Source: Exiguobacterium sp. J17977 (GTDB taxonomy: Bacteria > Bacillota > Bacilli > Exiguobacteriales > Exiguobacteriaceae). Taken from it: a stretch of DNA of 64,000 nt. The position numbers were made by a program, and so were the translations under genes. The stretch is from contig NZ_JAEQBB010000004.1 of NCBI RefSeq assembly GCF_018616375.1, positions 186,001 to 250,000 of the forward strand, given 5' to 3'. Every line of letters starts with the position of its first letter. Positions within the stretch are counted from its first letter, which is position 1. Shown one piece after another: positions 42,482 through 51,648 of this stretch. The notes below the pieces were generated by a model, which had not been told where the DNA came from, did not search any database, and saw nothing but the letters and a program-made list of their open reading frames with translations.

Positions 42482-44241
42482 GGGTGCGACCGCCTTGGGA
42501 TTTTAATCATCATGGCCGTACCTTCTCCTTCAACGCTCTCGATTTCCATGTCACCGTTCACGGCTTTCAAGTATTCGCGAATCATGTAGAGACCTAAGCC
42601 GTTGCCATTCTCTTTCGTCGTGTAAAACGCCGACCCGACCGATTTGACTTGAGCCTCGGTCATACCGATGCCGTTATCCTTAATCAAGAAACGGTAATCC
42701 CGCTCCGTGAATTGAATCGTGACCGTGACATTGCCGGCGGCCCCTTTCGAATCGACAGCTTCGACCGCATTTTTGAACAAGTTGTAAAGGATTTGAATGA
42801 GCATGTCGCTCGAGCAATAGAACGGCGGCATGTCGTTCGGGTAGTTCAACTCCCAATTCGTGACCCGCTTATAACACTCGGCGTCGAGCAAGAATTCGAG
42901 GCGGCTCGCGAATTCCGTCATATCGAGCCACTCTTCTTGCAGTTTCGCCTGGTCCGGTTTGGCGAGCGTGAGCATCGTCGTAATCAAATGGTTGGCCCGG
43001 TCGAGCTCTGAGAGGGCGAGATCGAGCATCTCTTGGCTGCTATGCCCTTCTTTCACCATCTGTAACGTGATTTGGACCGGTGTGAGCGGGTTGCGAATTT
43101 CATGGGCGATTCCGGCCGCCAGCTGTCCGAGCGATGCGAGCTTCTCCTGTTGGAGCAACAGTTGCTGCTGGCTGAGCTGTTCCCTTCGTGCCGTCTCCAT
43201 GCGGCGGGAATAATCGTTGTACGTATCCAGCAACGTCTCGACTTCTTTGGAGCCGGTCCGTTCCAGTTGAATCGGTTCGAGCGACTGCTGTTTCTTGATG
43301 TTTTGCACGAGCTCAAGGAGCGGACTCGTCAACGTCTTCGATAAGAGCAGACCGACCATGATACTTAAAAAGAACGTGACGAGCGTAATCATCAAATATT
43401 GCCAGCGTGTCGCATAGACCGCTTCGTAGACGGAATCGGTACTATGTTTGGCGAGGACGCTCCAGCCCGTGACGCGCGCATCCGGTTCATACATGATGAC
43501 GTCATCCTCGGTGCTGAACACCGTCCGGACCGCATAGTCGTTCGTCGCCTCGATAATCGAACGGGGCAGACGACGTTCCGCGTCCGTGACGAGATTGAAC
43601 GACGTCGATAACACTTCGCCCCGCTCGTTCAACAAATATAGAATCATATCGTCGTTCGCCGATTCGAGCATCCGTCGATATAAATCGGAGTTGAGCACGC
43701 TGATGCTGCCGCCGAACATTCCGACCAACCGGTTATCCTCAAGGACCGGTACGTATAAGAACGTCCCGACATCACCGGAGATGGAAATCGGTTCGCTCAT
43801 GAACAAGTCGTTGCCTCCACCGTTGAGCACTTCTTTAAATTTCGCATCCGCCTTCAGCGTCGTGGCCGGCACTTGACGTTGTGAGTACCAGGTAAAGGCG
43901 TCGTCCTGTAAATCGTAATAAAAGATGGAGGTAAAGCTCGTGCGCTGATTCAAATAGCCGGTCCGAATCCGTTCTTCGATATACGTCTCGTTTCCGACGT
44001 AGGCGCCGAGATAGACCAAATCTTCATACAGTTTACCGAGTCGCGTCTCCAGGTTCTCGATACTCCCGTCAATCGCATAATCAAATTGTTCTTTCGCTAG
44101 CTCTTCCGCCCGGGACACCGTCACGCGATCGGCAGAGAACGCTAGTGAAGAGATGACAAGTCCTAGTATAATGAAGATAATAAATGTAATCTGAAAGAAG
44201 TACGATTTTCGAACTTCAAGCAATGTTCTCAAGCGTTCCAC
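42478..44241 (-). CDS. Sensor histidine kinase with extracellular Cache-type domain
   Basis: A 587-residue kinase. A first membrane helix (residues 17-36) leads into an extracellular dCache-like sensor of about 240 residues; a second helix (282-302) is followed by a HAMP-like linker and coiled coil. The HisKA dimerisation helix carries the phosphorylated His near 380 in GIAHEIRNPLTPVQ, an NtrB/KinA-like variant. The ATPase domain has NLFKNAVEAVD, DNGIGM and GNGLGLYMIREYL. The downstream binding protein gene overlaps by 4 bases. No response regulator gene is next to it, so its target is unknown. Confidence 0.9.
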   Translation of the reverse strand: MERLRTLLEVRKSYFFQITFIIFIILGLVISSLAFSADRVTVSRAEELAKEQFDYAIDGSIENLETRLGKLYEDLVYLGAYVGNETYIEERIRTGYLNQRTSFTSIFYYDLQDDAFTWYSQRQVPATTLKADAKFKEVLNGGGNDLFMSEPISISGDVGTFLYVPVLEDNRLVGMFGGSISVLNSDLYRRMLESANDDMILYLLNERGEVLSTSFNLVTDAERRLPRSIIEATNDYAVRTVFSTEDDVIMYEPDARVTGWSVLAKHSTDSVYEAVYATRWQYLMITLVTFFLSIMVGLLLSKTLTSPLLELVQNIKKQQSLEPIQLERTGSKEVETLLDTYNDYSRRMETARREQLSQQQLLLQQEKLASLGQLAAGIAHEIRNPLTPVQITLQMVKEGHSSQEMLDLALSELDRANHLITTMLTLAKPDQAKLQEEWLDMTEFASRLEFLLDAECYKRVTNWELNYPNDMPPFYCSSDMLIQILYNLFKNAVEAVDSKGAAGNVTVTIQFTERDYRFLIKDNGIGMTEAQVKSVGSAFYTTKENGNGLGLYMIREYLKAVNGDMEIESVEGEGTAMMIKIPRRSHP

Positions 44242-44361
44242 GGTGTCCCTCCTTTCTAACCTTAAGATTATAGCATGAATACACGCAATTCTTTTCGTAT
44301 TTTCGAAACAATGTTAGACTAATACGTATGAAAGCATCGCGAAAGGAGCGTTCCTTACAAA

Positions 44362-45315
44362 ATGAAAGTTAAAAAAATCAGTCCACGCGGATATTGCTAC
44401 GGCGTCGTCGATGCCATGAAACTCGCCAACGAAGCTGTGGCCAACCCAGATTTACCGCGTCCCATCCATATACTCGGCATGATCGTCCATAACCGACATG
44501 TCACCCAAGCGTTCGAGGACCTCGGCGTCCAGACGGTCGACGGTGAAGATCGCATGAAAGCACTCGAGACCATCGACCGCGGAACGGTCGTCTTTACCGC
44601 TCACGGCATCTCACCGCTCGTGCGGAAACGCGCCATCGAGAAGGGATTGACGATTGTCGACGCCTCGTGCCCCGACGTCTTGGTCACGCACGATTTGATT
44701 CGTGAAAAGACGGCACTCGGCTATGAGGTCATCTATATCGGGAAACACGGACACCCGGAACCAGAAGGTGCCATGGGCGTCGCCCCGGGCAAAGTACATC
44801 TCGTGCAATACGAACGGGATTTCGAGGCGCTGCCGGACCATCTCTATGAGACAAAAATCCTCGTCACGAACCAGACGACGATGAGCCAATGGGACGTCTC
44901 GGCCTTGATTGAAATGATTCAAGAACGCTATCCGCACGTCGAAGTGCACAATGAAATCTGTAATGCGACACAAGTGCGTCAAGAAGCGGTGGCTGAACAA
45001 GCCGGCGACTGCGAACTGTTAATCGTCGTCGGCGACCCGAAATCGAACAACTCGAACCGCCTGGCCCAAGTCTCGAAAGAGATTGCCGGCACGAACGCCT
45101 ATCGCATCGGTGATTTGAGCGAGCTCGACCTCGCTTGGCTCGATGGTGTCGAGACGGTCGCCGTCACGTCGGGCGCGTCGACACCGACGCCGATTACGAA
45201 AAAAGTGATCGACTTTTTGACCCAGTATGACCCGCTCGATTTGAGCACGCACGACAAGACCCCTTATCTCGAACTGCGCAGCATCCTCCCGAAAGTGAAG
45301 GCGCTCCGTAAATGA
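44362..45315 (+). CDS. ispH: 4-hydroxy-3-methylbut-2-enyl diphosphate reductase
   Basis: A 317-residue IspH, the [4Fe-4S] enzyme that reduces HMBPP to IPP and DMAPP, the last step of the non-mevalonate pathway. The three cluster Cys are in [18 protein letters not shown] and [11 protein letters not shown]; the [10 protein letters not shown] loop and the NSNRL motif are also present. The nearest ribosome binding site (AAGGAG) is unusually far, about 14 bases, from the ATG. Divergent from the kinase gene. Confidence 0.95.
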   Translation: MKVKKISPRGYCYGVVDAMKLANEAVANPDLPRPIHILGMIVHNRHVTQAFEDLGVQTVDGEDRMKALETIDRGTVVFTAHGISPLVRKRAIEKGLTIVDASCPDVLVTHDLIREKTALGYEVIYIGKHGHPEPEGAMGVAPGKVHLVQYERDFEALPDHLYETKILVTNQTTMSQWDVSALIEMIQERYPHVEVHNEICNATQVRQEAVAEQAGDCELLIVVGDPKSNNSNRLAQVSKEIAGTNAYRIGDLSELDLAWLDGVETVAVTSGASTPTPITKKVIDFLTQYDPLDLSTHDKTPYLELRSILPKVKALRK

Positions 45316-45318
45316 ACA

Positions 45319-45350
45319 CAACCCCCGTCCTCACCTGAGGACGGGGGTTG
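45319..45350. terminator. Hairpin between convergent ispH and nif3 genes
   Basis: A 15-bp perfect stem (CAACCCCCGTCCTCA / TGAGGACGGGGGTTG) with a 2-base loop core lies between the two stop codons. The T-run is poor, but the stem is very stable and probably serves both genes. Confidence 0.78.
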
Positions 45351-45358
45351 TTGCATCA

Positions 45359-46471
45359 TCAATAGAAACGAAATGGATTCGTATCGGCTTCGGATACGAA
45401 GAATTCGACGTCGAGCTTTGCACGTTCCCCTTTTTGCCGCATCACGTCAACGACCCCTTGTTTCATGACGCTCTCGACATGATGACCCGGGTCGACGACC
45501 GAGAGCCCGAGGGCCATCGCGTCGTGGGCCACATGAAAGTACAAGTCACCCGTCACATACGCGTCCGCGCCTTTGAAATGGGCGGCCGATACGTATTTGT
45601 TCCCATCGCCGCCAAGGACGGCCACTTTCTCGATCATCCGGGTCGAATCGCCGACGACGCGGACCGCTTCGACGCCAAAGCTCGCTTTGACATGTTCCGC
45701 GAACGCGCCGAGTGTGAGCGGGGTCGACAAACGACCGATGCGCCCGAGGCCAAACACACGTCCCTCGATGTCGTCCCGAATCAAATCGTAGGCGACTTCT
45801 TCGTATGGATGGGCGTCCGTCATCGCCTTGAGCACTCGTTTCTTTTGACCCTCTGTGACAATCGTCTCGATTTTCACTTCCTCGACACGTTCGGTCTTTC
45901 CGTGTTGACCGAGATATGGGTCCGACCCTTCGAGCGGCGTGAACTGCCCTTCTCCCGAGACCGTGAACTGACAGTCGCCATAATCCCCGAGATGCCCGGC
46001 ACCGGCCCGGCCGAGCGCTTCCGAGACAGCTTTCCGATGCGTCGTCGGGACGAAAACCGACAGTTTATAGACCGGTTCTTCATACGTCGGGATGAGTACC
46101 GTCGGTTCGACCAATCCGAGCGCCTGGCTCATCCAATCGTTAACGCCGCCCTCGCAGACGTCCAAGTTCGTATGGGCCACATAGACGGTGATGTCATGCT
46201 GAATGCATTTCATGACAATCCGTCCTGCGGCACTGCGGTCGTTCACTTGTTCGAGCGCACTGAAGATTGGTGGGTGATGGGCGATAATCAAATCGACGTC
46301 CCGTTCGATGGCCTCATCGACGACCGACTCGAGCACGTCGAGCGTCACCATGACCCGATGTACCGGTTTATTCAGCGTGCCGATTTGGAGACCGATTTTA
46401 TCGCCCTCGACGGCAAGATGTTTCGGGGCAAACTCGTCAAACAATTGGATGACATGGTTTCCGTTCGCCAT
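45359..46471 (-). CDS. yqfO: NIF3/DUF34 family metal-binding protein (YqfO)
   Basis: A 370-residue NIF3-like protein with the metal-binding IIAHHPPIFSAL and VYVAHTNLD near the N-terminus and a C-terminal DPGHHVESV. A PII/CutA-like domain is inserted in the middle (about 130-235), the long form seen in Bacillus YqfO. Members have been linked to GTP cyclohydrolase-type activity and to folate/NAD-related moonlighting, but the role is unsettled. Its start shares one base with the trmK stop (TAATG). Confidence 0.9.
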   Translation of the reverse strand: MANGNHVIQLFDEFAPKHLAVEGDKIGLQIGTLNKPVHRVMVTLDVLESVVDEAIERDVDLIIAHHPPIFSALEQVNDRSAAGRIVMKCIQHDITVYVAHTNLDVCEGGVNDWMSQALGLVEPTVLIPTYEEPVYKLSVFVPTTHRKAVSEALGRAGAGHLGDYGDCQFTVSGEGQFTPLEGSDPYLGQHGKTERVEEVKIETIVTEGQKKRVLKAMTDAHPYEEVAYDLIRDDIEGRVFGLGRIGRLSTPLTLGAFAEHVKASFGVEAVRVVGDSTRMIEKVAVLGGDGNKYVSAAHFKGADAYVTGDLYFHVAHDAMALGLSVVDPGHHVESVMKQGVVDVMRQKGERAKLDVEFFVSEADTNPFRFY

Positions 46472-47187
46472 TAGTTGCTCACCTCTCTCATTTTGTCACG
46501 CAGCGTCTTGAACTCCTCCTGTTTCCGGATGAGCGCCTCGTTCTGTGCCCCGGCGGCCATTTGACCGAGCACGTAATCGAGCTTGTCCGCTTCACGCCCC
46601 CACTTCAGCTTGAACGCTGCTGGGCGTGTCTCAAGCAAGTACGGACCGAACATGAGCTGCCAACCCCGTTCCGTTTCATCCGAACTATAGCGCGTCTCCG
46701 TACCGCGTTCGCCGACGAGAATCTCGTATACTTTATCGTTCTCTTCGACGATGGATTCGGCGATCAAGACGAAGCCGGCTTCGAGCAACCATTCGCGGAC
46801 GTGTTGTCCATCTACGTTCGGTTGCAAGACGAGCCGTTCGACGGCGCCTAACTTGTCACGTCCGTTCTCTAAAATCGACCGAATCAAACTTCCGCCCATC
46901 CCACAGATTGAGATACAGGTCGCCTCATCTGCTTCGAGCACGGCGAGCCCGTCACCGAGACGGACGTCGATGTTGTCTGTCGCGCCAATCAATGCGACTT
47001 GCGCTTTGGCCGCCTCCATCGGTCCGCGGTTCACTTCACCGGCGATGGCTCGATTGACGATACCTTGTTGCACGAGATAGCACGGCACGTAGGCATGATC
47101 AGATCCGATGTCCGCCACTACGCTGCCTTTCGGGATGAAATCGACGACTTGCTTCAGCCGCCTGTCTAACGTCACTTGTTCTTGCAT
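46471..47187 (-). CDS. trmK: tRNA (adenine-N1)-methyltransferase TrmK (m1A22)
   Basis: A 238-residue Rossmann-fold methyltransferase with a C-terminal coiled coil. The SAM-binding motif is VVADIGSDHAYVP, followed by AGEVNRGPMEAA and the ICGMGGSLI motif of the TrmK family. It methylates A22 in tRNA. The C-terminal KLKWGREADKLDYVL helix is the coiled-coil region. Coupled to yqfO downstream, in the order sigA-cccA-trmK-yqfO as in B. subtilis. Confidence 0.93.
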   Translation of the reverse strand: MQEQVTLDRRLKQVVDFIPKGSVVADIGSDHAYVPCYLVQQGIVNRAIAGEVNRGPMEAAKAQVALIGATDNIDVRLGDGLAVLEADEATCISICGMGGSLIRSILENGRDKLGAVERLVLQPNVDGQHVREWLLEAGFVLIAESIVEENDKVYEILVGERGTETRYSSDETERGWQLMFGPYLLETRPAAFKLKWGREADKLDYVLGQMAAGAQNEALIRKQEEFKTLRDKMREVSN

Positions 47188-47250
47188 AGGGACAACTCCT
47201 TTTTCTACTTCTTCACTATTAGGGTAACGAATATTTAAACCTACGACAAT

Positions 47251-47279
47251 AAAAAACGTACCCCGTCAGGAGTACGTTT
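47251..47279 (-). terminator. Terminator of cccA
   Basis: The stem AAACGTACTCC / GGGGTACGTTT with a GTCA loop is followed by T residues on the minus strand after the cccA stop. Confidence 0.85.
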
Positions 47280-47284
47280 CCTTC

Positions 47285-47623
47285 TTATTGTTCGAGCAAC
47301 CAAGTCGCAAGCACGTCCGCCTCTTCGGCAGTCGCGAGGCCAGCTGGCATCGCACCTTTACCGTTGACGATAATGTTCGTGATCTCTTCAGCCGACAAAC
47401 GTTCGCCGACACCAGTCAAGGCAGGACCGACGCCGCCTTCGAGATTTCCACCGTGGCAACCTGTGCAGCCTTTAGCCGCATACAAGTCTTCTGGGTTCAT
47501 CTCAGTGACTGACGGACCTTCAGCAGCTTGTTGAGCTTGGTTCACGCCAAAATACGATAATGAGACCATGGCAATGATTGCGACGATCGCGATCGCTGCA
47601 AACGGTAACAATGGATTACGCAT
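47285..47623 (-). CDS. cccA: Membrane-anchored cytochrome c550
   Basis: A 112-residue c-type cytochrome: an N-terminal membrane anchor (FAAIAIVAIIAMVSLSYF), a short linker, and a single haem domain with CTGCH and the Met ligand in GAMPAG. It carries electrons on the outer face of the membrane. The position downstream of sigA matches B. subtilis cccA. Confidence 0.93.
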   Translation of the reverse strand: MRNPLLPFAAIAIVAIIAMVSLSYFGVNQAQQAAEGPSVTEMNPEDLYAAKGCTGCHGGNLEGGVGPALTGVGERLSAEEITNIIVNGKGAMPAGLATAEEADVLATWLLEQ

Positions 47624-47681
47624 TGTATTTCCCCCTCATGTTCATTCCAAATTTCTACCCATCACTATTTTACTCAAAAAA

Positions 47682-47720
47682 TAATAAAGAAGGAAGGAAA
47701 ATCACTCATTTTCCTTCCTT
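47682..47720 (-). terminator. Terminator of sigA
   Basis: A 13-bp perfect stem (AAGGAAGGAAAAT / ATTTTCCTTCCTT) with a 5-base loop precedes a T-rich stretch on the minus strand. Confidence 0.83.
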
Positions 47721-47755
47721 TCTTCTAAAACTTCACATTTTATTCAAAAACACAA

Positions 47756-48850
47756 TCAATCGAGGAAGTCTTTCAAGCGTTTCGAACGGCTCGGGTGACG
47801 AAGTTTCCGAAGTGCCTTCGCCTCGATTTGACGAATCCGCTCACGGGTGACACCGAATACTTTACCGACTTCTTCAAGTGTACGTGTGCGCCCGTCATCG
47901 AGACCGAAGCGGAGACGAAGTACGTTCTCTTCACGGTCTGTGAGCGTGTCGAGCACGTCTTCGAGTTGTTCTTTGAGCAATTCATAAGCGGCGGCATCTT
48001 GCGGTGCCATCGCGTCTTGGTCTTCAATGAAATCACCGAGGTGTGAATCGTCCTCTTCACCGATTGGGGTCTCGAGGGAGACCGGCTCTTGCGCGATTTT
48101 CAAGATTTCCCGCACCTTCTCAGGTGTGAGTTCCATCTCTTTGGCAATCTCTTCAGGTGACGGCTCGCGACCGAGGTCTTGCAACAACTGACGTTGGACA
48201 CGAATCAACTTGTTGATCGTCTCGACCATGTGAACCGGAATCCGGATTGTCCGGGCTTGGTCCGCGATGGCGCGTGTGATTGCTTGACGAATCCACCATG
48301 TCGCGTATGTCGAGAACTTGAACCCTTTCATATAGTCGAACTTCTCGACAGCTTTGATGAGGCCCATGTTCCCTTCTTGAATCAAGTCGAGGAAGAGCAT
48401 GCCGCGTCCGACATAGCGTTTCGCGATCGAGACGACGAGACGGAGGTTGGCTTCGGCAAGGCGTTTCTTCGCCTCTTCGTCACCTTGTTCAATCCGCTTC
48501 GCGAGTTCGGTCTCGTCTTTCGCGCTGAGCAAATCGACGCGTCCGATTTCTTTCAAATACATGCGGACCGGGTCATTGATTTTAATGCCTGGCGGGACGG
48601 ATAGGTCATTCAAATCGACCTCTTCGTCTTCTTTTTTCGATGGTGTCTCTTCGGCATCGGCCGCATCTTCTGTGACGCGGATATCTTTACCTTCTAAATC
48701 TTCGATGAAGTTATCGATAAAGTCTGAGTCCACCTCAAAATGGCTGAGACGATCTTGAATCTCCTGCATCGATACGACGCCTTTTTTCTTCCCTAATTTC
48801 TCAAGTTCCTCTATGGCGTTAAATAAATCCTCTTTTTTCTTCTCTGCCAT
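47756..48850 (-). CDS. sigA: Housekeeping sigma factor SigA (RpoD)
   Basis: A 364-residue primary sigma factor. Region 1.1 is short and acidic; region 1.2 ([16 protein letters not shown]), region 2.4 (the [15 protein letters not shown] helix), region 3 ([10 protein letters not shown]) and region 4.2 ([20 protein letters not shown]) are intact. It directs RNA polymerase to TTGACA/TATAAT promoters. The AAGGAG site is about 12 bases from the ATG. It follows dnaG in the macromolecular synthesis operon. Confidence 0.97.
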   Translation of the reverse strand: MAEKKKEDLFNAIEELEKLGKKKGVVSMQEIQDRLSHFEVDSDFIDNFIEDLEGKDIRVTEDAADAEETPSKKEDEEVDLNDLSVPPGIKINDPVRMYLKEIGRVDLLSAKDETELAKRIEQGDEEAKKRLAEANLRLVVSIAKRYVGRGMLFLDLIQEGNMGLIKAVEKFDYMKGFKFSTYATWWIRQAITRAIADQARTIRIPVHMVETINKLIRVQRQLLQDLGREPSPEEIAKEMELTPEKVREILKIAQEPVSLETPIGEEDDSHLGDFIEDQDAMAPQDAAAYELLKEQLEDVLDTLTDREENVLRLRFGLDDGRTRTLEEVGKVFGVTRERIRQIEAKALRKLRHPSRSKRLKDFLD

Positions 48851-48885
48851 CTAGCAGTTCAACTCCTTCCAAACTTCCTCCACTT

Positions 48886-50697
48886 TCATCGTTCACGAAG
48901 ACGACGACTCCGGGTAATCAATTCTTGTAACTTGGATGCCTGGTCTACTATACTTTCGGCATCTTGTCCGATTTCCCTTTTCGCCCGTTCGATTTGACGC
49001 TGTTCCTCATAACTGTTTATGACCTTAATGTATTCATCTAAAACCTCTTCGGTCAGTTCATCCGGTGCGGCCATGAGTCGAACCTCGGCATAACGATTCG
49101 CATAGTCCGGACGTTGATCGCAATACCGCTCCATGAATGGCGGTGCGACTTGTTCGAACTCCTCCTGCGTCATCTCCTCGGAGACGATTTCATACAGTGC
49201 CGTCGCCAACATCCGGTGCACCTCGTCCTGATAGGCCAGACCGAGGCGGTCCCGGACGAAACGAACCCGCTCCGGACCGCTCAACATCGCGCGCAGCAAT
49301 AACTTCTCCGCCTTGACGTAGCGCGGTTCGTTCGCTTTAGACGATCGACGCCGGACCGGCTCCGGTTCGCGTACGGGCTGCGGTGCGGCTTCTCTCGAAG
49401 CCGCTTTCGGCATCCGCGACAACAACGTCTCGACCGGAATCTCAAACTCGTCGGCCAGTTTCTTCACGTACAGGTCACGACGAATCGAGTTATCCGTTTT
49501 ACTGATTTCCACAAGCATAGATTCAATAAACCGAATCCGTTCTCCTTCTCGATTCATGTTTTTGCCACGCCGGAGCGTCCGGTTCATGAAATCGAGGACG
49601 GACAACCGCTCCGATTCGACCAATTTACGCCACTGTTCCGCCCCGTTCGTCCGAATATAGTCGTCCGGGTCGGTCTTCTCAGGTAGCATCAACACTTGCA
49701 CATCGAGCGGATAACTCTCGAGCAAGCGGACGACTTTCATCGTCGCTTCTTGCCCGGCTGTATCGCCGTCGTAACAGATGATGACTTCTTCGACCATGCG
49801 GGCCAAAGCGCGGGCATGTTGAGAAGAGAACGCCGTGCCGAGCGAGGCGACGACTTCTTTCGTCCCGGCTTGCGCGACTTGCAAGACGTCGACGTTTCCT
49901 TCGACGAGCAAGACACGTTTTTGTTTGCGCATCGTGGCCCGGGCCTGTGAGAAGCCGAATAAGAGTTCACTCTTATTGAATAACGGAGTATCCGCAGTAT
50001 TGACGTACTTTGGCTGTCGCTCATCGATCGCCCGTCCGCTAAATCCGACGATGGTGCCGTCTCGATCCGCAATCGGAAAGACGACTCTGCCTTCGAACCG
50101 GTCAAAATACTCACCGGACCTAGACTTAGAAATCAATCCCGCTTCTACCATGACCTCGAGGTCGAACCCTCTTCGTTCTAGTGAATCCACGGTGAACCGG
50201 CGATGGTCGGGCGCATAACCAATCTTATATTGACCGATTGTCGACTCCTCTAAACCGCGCTGCTGCAAATATGTCAATCCGACTTCGCCCGCCTCGGTCT
50301 TCATCAACACCTCGTGATACAAGTCGGCCACGACCCGATGGGCATCGCGCATCTGTTTGCGGAGCACTTGATCACGCGACAATTCCTCGTCGCCCGACAC
50401 GCCACCTTCGATGGCAATATTTGCCCGCGTGGCGAGACGTTCAATCGTCTCTGGAAACGAGAGTCCTTCCGTCTCCATGACGAATGTGAACACGTTCCCG
50501 CCGGCGCCGCATCCGAAACAGTGATACATCCCTTTCTCCGGGGACACGGAGAACGATGGGCTGTTCTCCGAGTGGAACGGACATAGCCCGACGAGACGAT
50601 GTCCTTGCTTCTTCAATTCAACGCGTTCACTAATTAAATCAACGATATCTGTGGCTTGTTTTACTTCCGCAATGACTTCATCCGGTATCCGCGGCAA
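48886..50697 (-). CDS. dnaG: DNA primase
   Basis: A 603-residue primase. The N-terminal zinc finger has LCPFHSENSPSFS and HCFGCGAGGN; the TOPRIM catalytic core shows LVEGNVDVLQ and the DTAGQEA region; the C-terminal helicase-interaction domain ends the protein. It makes RNA primers for replication. The start is taken as a TTG at 50697 because AGGGAG lies 8 bases upstream; the GTG nine bases earlier would overlap that site. First gene of dnaG-sigA. Confidence 0.95.
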   Translation of the reverse strand: MPRIPDEVIAEVKQATDIVDLISERVELKKQGHRLVGLCPFHSENSPSFSVSPEKGMYHCFGCGAGGNVFTFVMETEGLSFPETIERLATRANIAIEGGVSGDEELSRDQVLRKQMRDAHRVVADLYHEVLMKTEAGEVGLTYLQQRGLEESTIGQYKIGYAPDHRRFTVDSLERRGFDLEVMVEAGLISKSRSGEYFDRFEGRVVFPIADRDGTIVGFSGRAIDERQPKYVNTADTPLFNKSELLFGFSQARATMRKQKRVLLVEGNVDVLQVAQAGTKEVVASLGTAFSSQHARALARMVEEVIICYDGDTAGQEATMKVVRLLESYPLDVQVLMLPEKTDPDDYIRTNGAEQWRKLVESERLSVLDFMNRTLRRGKNMNREGERIRFIESMLVEISKTDNSIRRDLYVKKLADEFEIPVETLLSRMPKAASREAAPQPVREPEPVRRRSSKANEPRYVKAEKLLLRAMLSGPERVRFVRDRLGLAYQDEVHRMLATALYEIVSEEMTQEEFEQVAPPFMERYCDQRPDYANRYAEVRLMAAPDELTEEVLDEYIKVINSYEEQRQIERAKREIGQDAESIVDQASKLQELITRSRRLRER

Positions 50698-50726
50698 CTT
50701 GACCACTCCCTATCCAAACTCGCAAC

Positions 50727-50780
50727 GAAACGGAACGTTGACCACGTTCCGTTTCAATGTCATGTCAGTACTTTATTATA
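50727..50780 (-). promoter_or_regulatory. dnaG-sigA promoter and leader hairpin
   Basis: A -10 TATAAT (50775-50780) with a weak -35 precedes a perfect 12-bp hairpin (GAAACGGAACGT / ACGTTCCGTTTC, 50727-50755) in the untranslated leader. It has no T-run of note, so it may end the ppsR transcript only partly or act as an attenuator or RNA stabiliser for dnaG-sigA. Confidence 0.5.
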
Positions 50781-50813
50781 CCGTTATCACCAGTCGATTA
50801 CTAATCCGAGTGC

Positions 50814-51635
50814 TCAATCCTCTTTTGATTGATCGAGCATCCGCAAAATGATGCCGGCCGTCTCTTCGACGGCCTTGTTCGTCACATCGATGACTTCACA
50901 TCCGATTCGCTCGTAAATCCCACGGGCATATTCGAGTTCACGGTTAATCCGCTCAAGTTGGGCGTAATCGGCCTCAGGTTTTAGTCCGAGCGATTTCAGG
51001 CGTTCCATCCGAATCGAGATCAATTTGTCAGGTGAGATAATCAAGCCGACACACTTGTCCGGCGGCAGTTCGAACAGTTCCTCTGGCGGCCGTGACTCCG
51101 GTACGAGCGGCACGTTCGCGACCTTATAGCGCTTCAGTGCCAAATACTGTGAGAGCGGTGTCTTCGACGTCCGTGAGACGCCGACGAGGACGATGTCCGC
51201 CTTTTTCAAACCGCGCGGGTCACGTCCATCATCGTACTTGACCGCGAACTCCATCGCTTCGATTTTACGGAAGTAATCTTCATCCAAACGATAGATGAGT
51301 CCCGGTTTTTCACGCGGGCTCTCACCGAGTTGACCGGCGAGCACATCGAGCAAATCCCCGAGCAAGTCGACCGTCTTCACACCGTACTCTTGTCCGAGAC
51401 GGACGAGCAGCGACCGATGTTCTTCATTGACCAACGTGAAGGCGATGACCGCGCCTTGGGCACGTGCTTGCGTCACGACATCGTGAATCGTCTGTTCATC
51501 TTCGACGAACGGGATGCGGAGCGTCTCAATCGCATTCTCATGGAATTGGATGCTCGCGGCCCGGACGACGAGTTCACACGTCTCACCGACTGAATCGCTC
51601 ACGACAAATACGAGTTGTTTTTGTGTCAGTGTCAA
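50814..51635 (-). CDS. ppsR: Pyruvate phosphate dikinase regulatory protein (PSRP family, YqfL)
   Basis: A 273-residue bifunctional kinase/phosphotransferase of the DUF299/PSRP family, which switches PPDK or PEP synthase on and off by reversible Thr phosphorylation. VVSDSVGETCELVVRA near the N-terminus and the P-loop GVSRTSKTPLSQYLA are conserved. The TTG at 51635 is preferred because GAGGAGG lies 7 bases before it; longer starts would overlap ccpN. It is paired with ccpN, as in B. subtilis yqzB-yqfL, a gluconeogenic control module. Confidence 0.92.
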   Translation of the reverse strand: MTLTQKQLVFVVSDSVGETCELVVRAASIQFHENAIETLRIPFVEDEQTIHDVVTQARAQGAVIAFTLVNEEHRSLLVRLGQEYGVKTVDLLGDLLDVLAGQLGESPREKPGLIYRLDEDYFRKIEAMEFAVKYDDGRDPRGLKKADIVLVGVSRTSKTPLSQYLALKRYKVANVPLVPESRPPEELFELPPDKCVGLIISPDKLISIRMERLKSLGLKPEADYAQLERINRELEYARGIYERIGCEVIDVTNKAVEETAGIILRMLDQSKED

Positions 51636-51648
51636 ACCAGATTCCTCC

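Noticed and set aside
44295-44335. ECF-sigma-like promoter (CGAAAC then CGTA) before ispH
   Set aside because: The spacer is only 15 bases, too short for SigW, and ispH is not an expected target; likely coincidence.
45434-46474. 346-codon open frame on the plus strand, antisense to the NIF3-like gene
   Set aside because: It mirrors a well-conserved gene over its whole length, has no ribosome binding site or recognisable motif, and its composition (many His, Arg, Asp) is typical of an antisense frame in GC-rich third positions.
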